Shown here: one piece after another, positions 9,423 through 16,009 of the stretch
How positions within the stretch are numbered: position 1 is the stretch's first letter
How the letters are laid out: every line of letters begins with the position of its first letter
Assembly (NCBI RefSeq): GCF_000372465.1
Contig: NZ_AQUZ01000002.1
Span: 160 to 64,159, forward strand
Direction: 5' to 3'
DNA length: 64,000 nt
From: Kribbella catacumbae DSM 19601
GTDB lineage: Bacteria > Actinomycetota > Actinomycetes > Propionibacteriales > Kribbellaceae
Program-made: the position numbers and the translations under genes
Notes under the pieces: model-generated
What the model saw: the letters and a program-made list of their open reading frames with translations, nothing else
Databases searched by the model: none
What the model was told of the DNA's origin: nothing

Positions 9423-10294
9423 ACCTGCGGGAAGCCCATGCGCTACTGGCCGACCGGGGCCTGGTCACCCCGGCTCGGGACTTCGCCTCGACGCGGCGGT
9501 TCGGCGACGGGGCGCAGTACAAGGTGGAGATTCCGAGTTGTGAGGGTCCGGCCGTGATGCGGACCGTGCTCGACGAGGCGTCGGCGCGCGGCGTCACGGT
9601 GCATCGCGTCTCGCAGGGCAGCGGCGTGATGATGCTGACCGACGGTGAGATCGACGAGATGCTTGTCCTCGGCGCCGACCACGATGTCGAGGTCTGCCTC
9701 TTCCTCGGACCGCGCGGCGCTTGGGACACGGGCGGTCAGGCCAAGGTCTCGGCCGCCGTCGGTGGTGTTGCTCGCGGCAACGACATGGTTGCCGCGTCGC
9801 TGTGTGACGCGTATCGGGCGGTTGAGCTCGGCGTACGGAGTCTGCTGGTCGGCGATCTGGGCGTGCTGGAGTTGCTCGGCCTGCTGAAGAAGGAAGGCGA
9901 GCTGCCGGCCGATCTGGTGCTGAAGACCTCGGTGCTGATGCCGTTGCCCAACGCATCGACCGCAGCGCTGTACGAACGGCTGGGTGCGACCAGCCTGAAC
10001 GTGTCGACTGATCTCCCGATCAGCGTGCTCGCCGAGATCCGGTCGGTGACGACTGTGCCGATCGACATGTACATCGAGGTACCGGACGATCAGGGCGGTC
10101 ATGTGCGGTTCTACGACGTGCCCGACGTGGTGCGGGTCGCGGCGCCGGTCTACCTGAAGATGGGACTGCGCAACGCGCCGAACATCTACCCGGCCGGCGC
10201 TCACCTGGCCGCGACGTCTGAGGCGCTCGGGCGTGAACGCGTCCGTCGCGCTGAGCTGGTCTTGCGACTGCTGGCCGAACAGGATGAGGAATGA
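9419..10294 (+). CDS. U32-peptidase-like TIM-barrel protein of unknown function
   Basis: 291 aa. It starts with ATG overlapping the previous stop (ATGA), with GGGGAGAACG upstream. An alternating alpha/beta pattern includes EVCLFLGPRGAWDTGG, LCDAYRAVELGVRSLLVGDLG, SVLMPLPNASTAALYERLGA and VSTDLPISVLAEI. This resembles the collagenase-like U32 TIM barrel, but I see no classic U32 signature, so the family label is tentative. It lies between a LarA-like racemase and an FAD oxidase with full translational coupling to both. A metabolic role in the same step is more likely than proteolysis (inference). Confidence 0.7.
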   Translation: MNLREAHALLADRGLVTPARDFASTRRFGDGAQYKVEIPSCEGPAVMRTVLDEASARGVTVHRVSQGSGVMMLTDGEIDEMLVLGADHDVEVCLFLGPRGAWDTGGQAKVSAAVGGVARGNDMVAASLCDAYRAVELGVRSLLVGDLGVLELLGLLKKEGELPADLVLKTSVLMPLPNASTAALYERLGATSLNVSTDLPISVLAEIRSVTTVPIDMYIEVPDDQGGHVRFYDVPDVVRVAAPVYLKMGLRNAPNIYPAGAHLAATSEALGRERVRRAELVLRLLAEQDEE

Positions 10295-11679
10295 GCTCCG
10301 ACTTGCTGGTCGCGCGGTTGCGGGCCTCGCTGGGGGAGAAGGGGGTCGTCACCGACCCCGACGTACTGGACAGCCATCGCAACGATCACGCGACCTTCTG
10401 CAAGGCCGGAGTACCGCTCGTTCTGGTGCGGCCCGCGTCCACCGCAGAGGTGCAGGAGGTACTGCGGGCCGCGGGGGAGTACGGCGTACCGGTGGTGACG
10501 CAGGGCGCGCGGACTGGGTTGTCTGGTGCTGCGAATGCGCTCGACGGGTGTCTGTTGCTGTCGACCTCGCGGCTGAACCAGATCCTGGAGATCTCGGTTG
10601 AGGACCAAGTCGCGGTCGTGCAGCCGGGGGTCGTGAACTCCGAGTTGTCGCGCGCCGTTTTGGACCAAGGGCTCTTCTATCCACCGGATCCGTCGTCCTG
10701 GGAGATGTCAACGATCGGTGGCAACATCGCGACCAACGCGGGCGGGTTGTGCTGTGTGAAGTACGGCGTGACCGGCGACTTCGTTCGTGGTCTGGAAGTG
10801 GTGCTCGCATCCGGCGAGGTGGTGCGTACCGGGCGGCGGACCGTGAAAGGTGTCGCGGGCTACGACCTGACACGGCTGATCGTGGGCTCGGAAGGAACGC
10901 TGGGTGTCGTCACCGAGGCGACGCTTGCGTTGCGGCCGGCTCCTGAGGCGGCGCTGACCGCGGCCGCCACCTTCCTGACGATCGAGGACGGGATCGCCGC
11001 GGCGGCTGCTGTGATGGCGTCGGGGTTGCGCCCCTCGTTGCTGGAGTTTCTCGACGGGCCGACGGCTCGGGCGATCCAGGACTATCGAGACATGGGGTTG
11101 CCCGCCGATGTGGGCTCGCTGTTGATCGCGCAGTCGGATCGCGGTCCTCGAGCGGCTGAGGACGTAGCTCAGATCGCCCGCATCTGCACGGCTTTCGGGG
11201 CAGTCGAGGTGGCTGAGGCCTCCGATGCGGAGGAGTCGCGGATGTTGCTGGAGGCCCGTCGCCTGGTGAACGCGGCGCTCGAGCCGCTCGGCGTGACGCT
11301 GGTCGACGACGTCGCAGTACCGCGCAGCAAGCTGGTGGCTCTGCTGAAAGGGGTCGCGGAGATCGGTACGAAGTACGACGTGCTGATCTGTTGCCCAGGG
11401 CACGTAGGTGACGGCAACATGCACCCGACCGTGGTCTTCGACCGCGACGACGCGGCAGCCGAAGCTCGGGCTCTGGAAGCCTTCGGCGAAGTGATGAACC
11501 TCGGCCTGGCCCTCGGCGGCACGATCACCGGCGAACACGGCATCGGAACGCTCAAGGCCCGCTGGCTGGAACAGGAACTCGGCCCCGTCGGCCTCGACCT
11601 GCACCGCCGGATCAAACAGGTCTTCGATCCCCAAAACCTGCTGAACCCCGGCAAGGTGCTACTGGACGACGCTGGCTGA
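10291..11679 (+). CDS. FAD-linked 2-hydroxyacid oxidase, GlcD type
   Basis: 462 aa, ATGA overlap with the gene before it. The FAD-binding PCMH domain is at residues about 40-215 (PVVTQGARTGLSGAA, STIGGNIATNAGG, GVAGYDLTRLIVGSEG). The FAD-linked oxidase C-terminal domain ends with CCPGHVGDGNMHP, TGEHGIGTLKARW and FDPQNLLNPGK. Length and motifs match the glycolate oxidase GlcD / D-lactate dehydrogenase family, which oxidises D-2-hydroxyacids and passes electrons to a quinone or flavoprotein. No GlcE or GlcF partner is present. It closes the operon and is followed at once by an inverted repeat. Confidence 0.9.
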   Translation: MSSDLLVARLRASLGEKGVVTDPDVLDSHRNDHATFCKAGVPLVLVRPASTAEVQEVLRAAGEYGVPVVTQGARTGLSGAANALDGCLLLSTSRLNQILEISVEDQVAVVQPGVVNSELSRAVLDQGLFYPPDPSSWEMSTIGGNIATNAGGLCCVKYGVTGDFVRGLEVVLASGEVVRTGRRTVKGVAGYDLTRLIVGSEGTLGVVTEATLALRPAPEAALTAAATFLTIEDGIAAAAAVMASGLRPSLLEFLDGPTARAIQDYRDMGLPADVGSLLIAQSDRGPRAAEDVAQIARICTAFGAVEVAEASDAEESRMLLEARRLVNAALEPLGVTLVDDVAVPRSKLVALLKGVAEIGTKYDVLICCPGHVGDGNMHPTVVFDRDDAAAEARALEAFGEVMNLGLALGGTITGEHGIGTLKARWLEQELGPVGLDLHRRIKQVFDPQNLLNPGKVLLDDAG

Positions 11680-11698
11680 GAACGGCATCGCACCACGG

Positions 11699-11739
11699 CG
11701 TGAAGGATTTTTGCCGCTCCGTGGCAACTATCCTTCACG
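11699..11739. terminator. bidirectional terminator-like hairpin between convergent units
   Basis: CGTGAAGGAT (from 11699) pairs with ATCCTTCACG (to 11739), with inner complementarity TTGCC/GGCAA. It sits 19 bp after the glcD-like stop and just beyond the 3' end of the last minus-strand tRNA gene, so it can end both transcripts. There is no long U tract after the stem on the plus side. Confidence 0.6.
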
Positions 11740-11743
11740 CGAG

Positions 11744-11812
11744 TCTCCCTGCCTGGAGTCGAACCAGGGACCCAGCCTTCGGAGGGCCGGGCGTGCATCC
11801 GTCACCAGAGAG
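11744..11812 (-). tRNA. degenerate tRNA-Arg(CCG)-like gene
   Basis: Minus-strand cloverleaf parts: acceptor CTCTCTG paired with CAGGGAG (one G-U), anticodon stem CGGCC/GGCTG with loop CTCCGAA (anticodon CCG), and T arm CCTGG-TTCGACT-CCAGG. It is only about 69 nt because the D arm is shortened and cannot form a normal four-pair stem when the acceptor is paired. CCA is not encoded. It is the last gene of the minus-strand tRNA/RtcB array. Confidence 0.6.
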
Positions 11813-11856
11813 CTTCCCGGGTACGCCGCCGCGCTGGCTCGACGTACCCGGAAGCT
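11811..11856 (-). terminator. strong hairpin between the 65-aa gene and the tRNA-Arg-like gene
   Basis: AGCTTCC(C)GGGTACG at 11811-11825 is complementary to CGTACCCGGAAGCT at 11843-11856, apart from one bulged base. It begins right after the stop of the 65-aa gene and touches the 5' end of the tRNA. There is no U tract, so it could be a processing or protection element rather than a terminator. Confidence 0.5.
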
Positions 11857-11857
11857 G

Positions 11858-12055
11858 TCACTCGTCGACTGAGACGACACGCACCCAGTCGGAGCAGTCG
11901 CCTTCACACCACACGTGATCGCCCGAGCGGGCGATCCGATCGCGCTGAACATGCCCACAGGCAAGCTGCACGCGCCGCAGGGCGTGACCCTGCCGGACCG
12001 GAGCACCGGTCCTACCGCCAGGAATCTTCTTCCGCTTGTTTCTGAGATCGGCCAT
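11858..12055 (-). CDS. small basic Cys/His protein, putative zinc ribbon (65 aa)
   Basis: 65 aa starting at ATG 12055, with AAAGGAGG nine bases upstream, an excellent ribosome site. The N-terminal 25 residues are strongly basic (MADLRNKRKKIPGG). The C-terminal half carries a CGHVQR ... HVWCEGDC pattern, giving Cys and His residues that could hold one zinc. I do not recognise a family. It lies between two tRNA-like genes on the same strand, so an RNA-binding role is an attractive but unproven idea. Confidence 0.75.
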   Translation of the reverse strand: MADLRNKRKKIPGGRTGAPVRQGHALRRVQLACGHVQRDRIARSGDHVWCEGDCSDWVRVVSVDE

Positions 12056-12091
12056 GGCCGGTCCTCCTTTCTTGCTGATTGATGAATGGAG

Positions 12092-12164
12092 TGCAGGAGA
12101 CCGGATTCGAACCGGCGACCTTCCGGCTGAGAACCGGACGTCCTACCCACTAGACCAACGGGGC
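12092..12164 (-). tRNA. divergent tRNA-Glu(CTC)-like gene with unpaired acceptor stem
   Basis: Minus strand: D region GTCTAGTGGGTAGGAC, anticodon arm TCCGG-TTCTCAG-CCGGA (anticodon CTC), T arm GCCGG-TTCGAAT-CCGGT. The 3' acceptor strand CTCCTGC should face GCAGGAG, but the 5' end reads GCCCCGT, so only two or three of seven pairs can form. The body is well preserved, so the acceptor mismatch stands out. CCA is not encoded. Confidence 0.6.
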
Positions 12165-12284
12165 TTGCTGTGTGCACGTGCGATCCGGCGCACGGTAAGG
12201 CGCCGGATACGGTCGGTGGTCTTCGGCGCCAGGTGTTGACTCGTTGCCTTGGGCAGGCAGACCATCCGAAAAGGAGGGGACATC

Positions 12285-13094
12285 ATGGAAATCCATCGGA
12301 TCGGACGCGACGCAGTTGTTCTGAACGATCAGCTCGAGGTGCCGGGGCTCGGCTTCCTGGCGGTGAATGCCTTTGTCCTGCAGGCGGCTGAGCCGGTCGT
12401 CGTCGATACCGGGCTCAGCCTTCCCGACCGGAACTTCGTGGAGGTGCTCGGCTCGGTGGTCGACCCGGCCGACGTGCGCTGGATCTGGCTGACGCACCCG
12501 GACCGCGACCACACCGGCGGGCTCTTCGATCTGCTCGAAGCCGCTCCACAGGCGCGAGTGATTACGACCTTCGTCGGCGCGGGCATCCTCTCGACCCAGC
12601 GGCCGTTGCCGTTGGACCGGGTCTATCTGCTCAACCCCGGCCAGTCGCTGGACGTCGGCGATCGCACGCTGACAGGCTTCCGCCCACCCCTGTACGACAG
12701 TCCCGCGACCGTAGGCTTCTACGACGACCGATCGCAGATCTGCTTCAGCTCCGACTGTTTCGGCGCTCCTCTGCCGACCAGTGAGCTGGCTGGCGGCAGT
12801 GAGGTCAGGGACGTTCCGCGAGATGCGCTCCGCGCCGGCCAGTTGCTCTGGGCCACGCTCGACAGCCCGTGGGTGCACAACGTGGATCAGATGAGGTTCC
12901 TCGGCACCGTCGATCCTGTACGCGCCATGGATCCGTCGTTCATCCTCAGCACGCACCTGCCACCCGCCGCCGGGCAGACCGCGGAGTTCCTCGACATGCT
13001 CACCATCGCGCCGACCTCCGATCCGTTCATCGGCCCCGACCAGCACGCGCTGGAGGAGATGCTCGCCAGCTTCGAGCCCGCCAGCAGCGCGTAG
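12285..13094 (+). CDS. metallo-beta-lactamase-fold hydrolase
   Basis: 269 aa. ATG 12285 follows AAGGAGGGGACATC. The fold is shown by NAFVLQAAEPVVVDTGLSL, then WLTHPDRDHTGG (the HxxxDH metal motif, here H-P-D-R-D-H), ICFSSDCFG and FILSTHLPP with a late His. The wording resembles the ODP (flavodiiron) branch of MBL proteins without a flavodoxin domain. The only protein gene of the array on the plus strand, it sits between the tRNA-Glu-like and tRNA-Ser(GCT) genes and faces the latter. MBL proteins include tRNA 3'-processing nucleases, but this one lacks the RNase Z signature, so no RNA role is assigned. Confidence 0.85.
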   Translation: MEIHRIGRDAVVLNDQLEVPGLGFLAVNAFVLQAAEPVVVDTGLSLPDRNFVEVLGSVVDPADVRWIWLTHPDRDHTGGLFDLLEAAPQARVITTFVGAGILSTQRPLPLDRVYLLNPGQSLDVGDRTLTGFRPPLYDSPATVGFYDDRSQICFSSDCFGAPLPTSELAGGSEVRDVPRDALRAGQLLWATLDSPWVHNVDQMRFLGTVDPVRAMDPSFILSTHLPPAAGQTAEFLDMLTIAPTSDPFIGPDQHALEEMLASFEPASSA

Positions 13095-13107
13095 TACGAC
13101 AAGTTCG

Positions 13108-13197
13108 CGGTGAGGGCGAGATTCGAACTCGCGGACCAGCCAGCGGCCGATCGACGGTTTAGCAAACCGCTGCCCCTGCCATCAGGCGGACCTCACC
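13108..13197 (-). tRNA. tRNA-Ser(GCT)
   Basis: 90 nt, class II. Acceptor GGTGAGG pairs perfectly with CCTCACC, discriminator G. Anticodon loop TTGCTAA with GCT inside CGGTT.../...AACCG. There is a long variable arm, and T arm GCGAG-TTCGAAT-CTCGC. CCA is not encoded. It lies between the MBL gene and the 3' end of rtcB. Confidence 0.8.
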
Positions 13198-13342
13198 TCG
13201 ACCCGGCCGCCGTCTCCCCTGACGACGGCGGCCGAGACCCACCGAGGCTGTGGACAACCCAAGCTCCAGCCAGCCCCTCGCTTGTACGCTTAGTTATGAA
13301 GGAAGATGCGCACGACGGGCCACGCACACCGCCCCGACGGCA

Positions 13343-14536
13343 TCAACCCTTGACGCAGATGACCTGCTTGAGGTGGGCGACGACCTCGACCAGGTCCGAC
13401 TGGGCGGCGATGACCGACTCGATGTCCTTGTACGCCGCCGGCAGTTCGTCCAGCACGCCGGCGTCCTTGCGGGACTCCACCCCGGCGGTCTGGGCGATCA
13501 GGTCGTCGACCGTGTAGCGGCGCTTCGCCTCGTTGCGGCTCATCCGCCGGCCTGCCCCGTGCGAGGCCGAGTAGAAGGACTGCTCCGAGCCGAGCCCGCG
13601 AACGACGTACGAGCCGGTTCCCATCGAACCCGGGATCAGCCCGAGATCACCGGCCCCCGCCCGGATCGCGCCCTTGCGGGTGACGAGCAGGTCGAGCCCG
13701 TCGATCGTCTCCTCGGCCACGTAGTTGTGGTGGCACGAGATCGGCTTCTCGAAGGTGATCTGCTGCTCGAACGACTCCCGCACCGCCTGCATCACCAGGG
13801 CGAGCATGACCGCGCGGTTGCGCGAGGCGTACTCCTGCGCCCAGGTGAGGTCCTGGCGATAAGCGTCCATCTCCGGCGTACCGGCCAGGAACACCGCCAG
13901 ATCGCGGTCCGGCAGATCGGCGTTGTGCGGCATCGCCTTCGCGATCCGCATGTGCCGCTCGGCCAGCTCCTTGCCGATGTTGCGCGAGCCCGAGTGCAGC
14001 ATCAGCCAGACCCGGTCATCGTCATCGAGGCAGACCTCGATGAAGTGGTTGCCGCCACCCAGCGAACCCATCTGCTGGTGCGCCTTCTTCTCCCGGTCCT
14101 GTACTCCGTCGTGCAGGCTGGTGAACGATCCCCAGAACCGGTCCCAGCCACGATCGAGCCCGAGCTTCCGCACGCTGACCGGGTACTCATGCGCCCGGAA
14201 ACCGACCGGTACTGCGGCCTCGATCCGCGACCGGATCTCCGCCAGGTCATCCGGCAGATCCGAAGCGGTCAACGACGTGAGCACACCCTCCATGCCACAC
14301 CCGATGTCCACCCCGACCGCGGCCGGCGACACCGCCTGGTACATCGCGATCACCGAGCCGACGGTCGCACCCTTGCCCAGGTGCACATCCGGCATCACCC
14401 GGACGCCGTACACCCACGGCAGCGCCGCGATGTTCCGCAACTGCTGCAGCGCCTGCGCCCCGACCTCATGCTCCTGAGCCCACATCAGAGTGGAGCTCTT
14501 GGCCCCACTCAGCTCGACGGGGTACTGAACGTTCAT
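13343..14536 (-). CDS. rtcB: RNA-splicing/repair ligase RtcB
   Basis: 397 aa, near the family norm of about 400. RtcB joins 2',3'-cyclic phosphate or 3'-phosphate RNA ends to 5'-OH ends using GTP and manganese. All signature blocks are present: MPDVHLGKGATVGSV, GVDIGCGM with the metal Cys (residues about 75-82), GSLGGGNHFIE, LHSGSRNIG, SCHHNY and SASHGAGRRMSR, the last carrying the guanylated His. ATG 14536 has AAAGGAGTGGGGAG upstream. The tRNA-Ser(CGA) gene ends only 23 bp before the start, on the same strand, and another tRNA-Ser gene follows, so ligase and tRNAs are probably one transcript. The neighbourhood argues for repair of cleaved tRNAs. Confidence 0.95.
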   Translation of the reverse strand: MNVQYPVELSGAKSSTLMWAQEHEVGAQALQQLRNIAALPWVYGVRVMPDVHLGKGATVGSVIAMYQAVSPAAVGVDIGCGMEGVLTSLTASDLPDDLAEIRSRIEAAVPVGFRAHEYPVSVRKLGLDRGWDRFWGSFTSLHDGVQDREKKAHQQMGSLGGGNHFIEVCLDDDDRVWLMLHSGSRNIGKELAERHMRIAKAMPHNADLPDRDLAVFLAGTPEMDAYRQDLTWAQEYASRNRAVMLALVMQAVRESFEQQITFEKPISCHHNYVAEETIDGLDLLVTRKGAIRAGAGDLGLIPGSMGTGSYVVRGLGSEQSFYSASHGAGRRMSRNEAKRRYTVDDLIAQTAGVESRKDAGVLDELPAAYKDIESVIAAQSDLVEVVAHLKQVICVKG

Positions 14537-14559
14537 CTCCCCACTCCTTTGTCTGGTTG

Positions 14560-14651
14560 CGGTGAGCCTGGGATTTGAACCCAGACATCCTGTGAAGGAT
14601 CGGCCGTTTTCGAGACGGCTGCCGGTAGGCCTACGCTCGGCTTAGCTCACC
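14560..14651 (-). tRNA. tRNA-Ser(CGA)
   Basis: 92 nt, class II. Acceptor GGTGAGC pairs perfectly with GCTCACC, discriminator G. Anticodon arm GCCGT-CTCGAAA-ACGGC (anticodon CGA), long variable arm, T arm CTGGG-TTCAAAT-CCCAG. CCA is not encoded. It is located directly upstream of rtcB. Confidence 0.85.
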
Positions 14652-14656
14652 TCGCG

Positions 14657-14725
14657 TGGAGATCCCGGGTGTCGAACCCGGTGAAGCGACCGTGCGAGGG
14701 TCACTCGCGTGCCGACGCGATCCCC
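14657..14725 (-). tRNA. tRNA-Ala(CGC)-like gene with shortened D arm
   Basis: 69 nt. Acceptor GGGGATC/GATCTCC with one G-U, discriminator A. Anticodon arm TGACC-CTCGCAC-GGTCG (anticodon CGC), T arm CCGGG-TTCGACA-CCCGG. Only about 15 nt lie between acceptor and anticodon stem, leaving a three-pair GCG/CGC mini D arm. Five bp separate it from tRNA-Ser(CGA). Confidence 0.65.
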
Positions 14726-14752
14726 GTACTGCGCTGGCGTACGCAGTACCAG

Positions 14753-14825
14753 CTGCCAGGGCAGGGCTCGAACCTGCGGGACCTCGGGTCAGAACCGAGG
14801 GTGGGATTCCATCACCCACCTGGCA
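14753..14825 (-). tRNA. tRNA-Gln(CTG)
   Basis: 73 nt. Acceptor TGCCAGG/CCTGGCA perfect, discriminator G. D arm GGTG-ATGGAATCC-CACC, anticodon arm CTCGG-TTCTGAC-CCGAG (anticodon CTG), T arm GCAGG-TTCGAGC-CCTGC. A TACTGCG/CGCAGTA inverted repeat lies between it and the Ala-like gene. Confidence 0.82.
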
Positions 14826-14856
14826 TCGCCCTGACGCGGCACCGGTGGGTACGGCG

Positions 14857-15303
14857 TCAGAGTGCTAACTCAGCACGCGAAGGGATCCACGGCTGCCACA
14901 GCAGTGGCATCCCGGCTTCCTCGGGCGTGCGGCAGCCCTTCTTCTCGTTGCACGAGGCGTGGGCGGCGACAGCGTTCAGCCACTCGCCGCGTCCGCCACG
15001 AGACCGCGGTACGACGTGGTCCATCGTCGTGGCGCCCACTTGGCCGCAGTACGCACAGCGGTACTTGTCACGCTTCAGTACGCCGGCACGCGTGTACTGC
15101 AGCCGTCCCGACGCGTAGCGCCACTTGGTGACGACGTACCGGACCAGGCGCAGTACGCGGGGAAAGGGGAACGGACCGATGCTGGCGCCGTCGTGCGCTT
15201 CCTCGACCACCGCGACCTCCCGGACGAGCATCCGGATGGCGTGCTGGACCGACACGACGTGGAGCTGCTCATATGAGGCGTTGAGCACTATGACACCGCT
15301 CAT
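14857..15303 (-). CDS. HNH endonuclease, small CxxC type
   Basis: 148 aa. The N-terminal half (residues 1-75) is the VLNASYEQLHVVSVQHAIRM segment typical of the actinobacterial HNH-McrA group. The nuclease follows as RDKYRCAYCGQVG ... TMDHVVPRSRGG ... ASCNEKKGCRTP, giving two CxxC-type pairs and the His of HNH (residues about 80-130). The start at 15303 has GGAGAGGAGG upstream. The same family also occurs as a standalone chromosomal gene, so cargo status is uncertain. Its place between tRNA-Gln and the Leu-anticodon tRNA-like gene on the same strand puts it inside the array. Confidence 0.88.
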   Translation of the reverse strand: MSGVIVLNASYEQLHVVSVQHAIRMLVREVAVVEEAHDGASIGPFPFPRVLRLVRYVVTKWRYASGRLQYTRAGVLKRDKYRCAYCGQVGATTMDHVVPRSRGGRGEWLNAVAAHASCNEKKGCRTPEEAGMPLLWQPWIPSRAELAL

Positions 15304-15363
15304 GCTTGGTTCCTCCTCTCCTCCAGTGTGCCCGACAGGTAGTTGCCGGGTCGGCTTTCACGG

Positions 15364-15436
15364 TGCGGCTCCAGGGACTCGAACCCTGAACCTTCTGGTC
15401 CTAAGCCAGACGCCTCTCCCAAACCTCCGGGGTCAC
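15364..15436 (-). tRNA. tRNA-like gene with TAG (Leu) anticodon but short variable loop
   Basis: Minus strand: anticodon arm TCTGG-CTTAGGA-CCAGA (anticodon TAG), variable loop AGGTT, T arm CAGGG-TTCGAGT-CCCTG, 3' acceptor GAGCCGC plus A. The best 5' partner, GTGACCC, leaves two mismatches, and the D arm does not fold normally. Bacterial tRNA-Leu is class II, yet this one has a class I variable loop. The 5' boundary is uncertain by a few bases. Confidence 0.5.
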
Positions 15437-15472
15437 ATCCCGGTGCCTCGATCGCTTCAGCCTCGGACACAG

Positions 15473-15546
15473 CACGCCCGGCAGGACTCGAACCTGCAAC
15501 CTCCTGCTTCGTAGGCAGGCACTCTCTCCAGTTGAGCTACGGGCGT
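15473..15546 (-). tRNA. tRNA-Arg(ACG)
   Basis: 74 nt. Acceptor ACGCCCG/CGGGCGT perfect, discriminator G. D arm GCTC...GAGT, anticodon arm CCTGC-CTACGAA-GCAGG (anticodon ACG, normally edited to ICG), T arm GCAGG-TTCGAGT-CCTGC. CCA is not encoded. Confidence 0.85.
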
Positions 15547-15552
15547 ACGCCG

Positions 15553-15591
15553 GCCCTGCGCCGGATCGACTGCGGATTTCCGGCGCAGGGC
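15553..15591 (-). terminator. GC-rich hairpin downstream of tRNA-Pro
   Basis: GCCCTGCGCCGG (15553-15564) is perfectly complementary to CCGGCGCAGGGC (15580-15591). It lies in a 150-bp spacer between tRNA-Pro(TGG) and tRNA-Arg(ACG). There is no U tract. It could be a processing site or an attenuator. Confidence 0.45.
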
Positions 15592-15699
15592 ACGTACGTG
15601 GTCGGCGGCGGCTGGGCCAGATCCTCACCTGACGCGCCTGTCGCCGACCTGGTTTTGGCGCTCGCTCGGCCGGTAGCTGAGCTTGCTGCGGGCGCCTGG

Positions 15700-15772
15700 T
15701 CGAGCTGGGGAGACTCGAACTCCCGTTCCCCTCATCCCAAATGAGGTGGCCTGGCCGCTGGCCTACAGCCCG
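15700..15772 (-). tRNA. tRNA-Pro(TGG)
   Basis: 73 nt. Acceptor CGGGCTG/CAGCTCG with one G-U, discriminator A. D arm GGCC...GGCC, anticodon arm CCTCA-TTTGGGA-TGAGG (anticodon TGG), T arm GGGAG-TTCGAGT-CTCCC. A GGCGCCC/GGGCGCC hairpin lies at about 15780-15803, just upstream on the same strand. Confidence 0.82.
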
Positions 15773-15866
15773 TCTCCCCGGCGCCCTTCATGAGGGGCGC
15801 CGGGGTATTGCAATGGCATATCCAGTTGTCAATTCTTCGAATTGCTGTTCGTGAACAGCAACAAAG

Positions 15867-15936
15867 CATCGGTGGAAGGAATCGAACCCTCATAGCACGG
15901 GTTTGGAATCCGGCTCGCTGTCCATAGCTCACCGAC
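15867..15936 (-). tRNA. degenerate tRNA-Trp(CCA)-like gene
   Basis: 70 nt. Acceptor GTCGGTG/CACCGAT with one G-U, T arm GAGGG-TTCGATT-CCTTC, anticodon loop TTCCAAA (anticodon CCA). The anticodon stem is poor: CCGGA against CCCGT leaves an A-C and a C-U opposition. It is the first tRNA of the array after the leader terminator. Confidence 0.6.
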
Positions 15937-15944
15937 GTGGGGTG

Positions 15945-15993
15945 GAAAACAAAAGAGCCGCCTCGATCCGGGGTCTCCCGGGTCTGGCGGCTC
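15945..15993 (-). terminator. Rho-independent terminator behind the 47-aa leader ORF
   Basis: Read on the minus strand: GAGCCGCC at the outer end pairs with GGCGGCTC (15955-15962 with 15986-15993), with an inner CCGGG/CCCGG repeat, followed by TTTTGTTTT. It stands between the 47-aa ORF and the first tRNA-like gene, so transcription of the array must read through it or start again. Confidence 0.75.
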
Positions 15994-16009
15994 CTGACGA
16001 TCTGGATGA

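Noticed and set aside
12285..13094. MBL-fold gene considered as RNase Z for the tRNA array
   Set aside because: The HxHxDH motif and flexible arm of RNase Z are missing. H-P-D-R-D-H and the overall layout fit a different MBL branch.
15842..15861. TTGCTGTTC-GT-GAACAGCAA palindrome considered as an SOS/LexA box
   Set aside because: The half-site order (GTTC...GAAC) is the reverse of the actinobacterial LexA consensus, and no SOS gene follows. It is only an inverted repeat upstream of tRNA-Pro.
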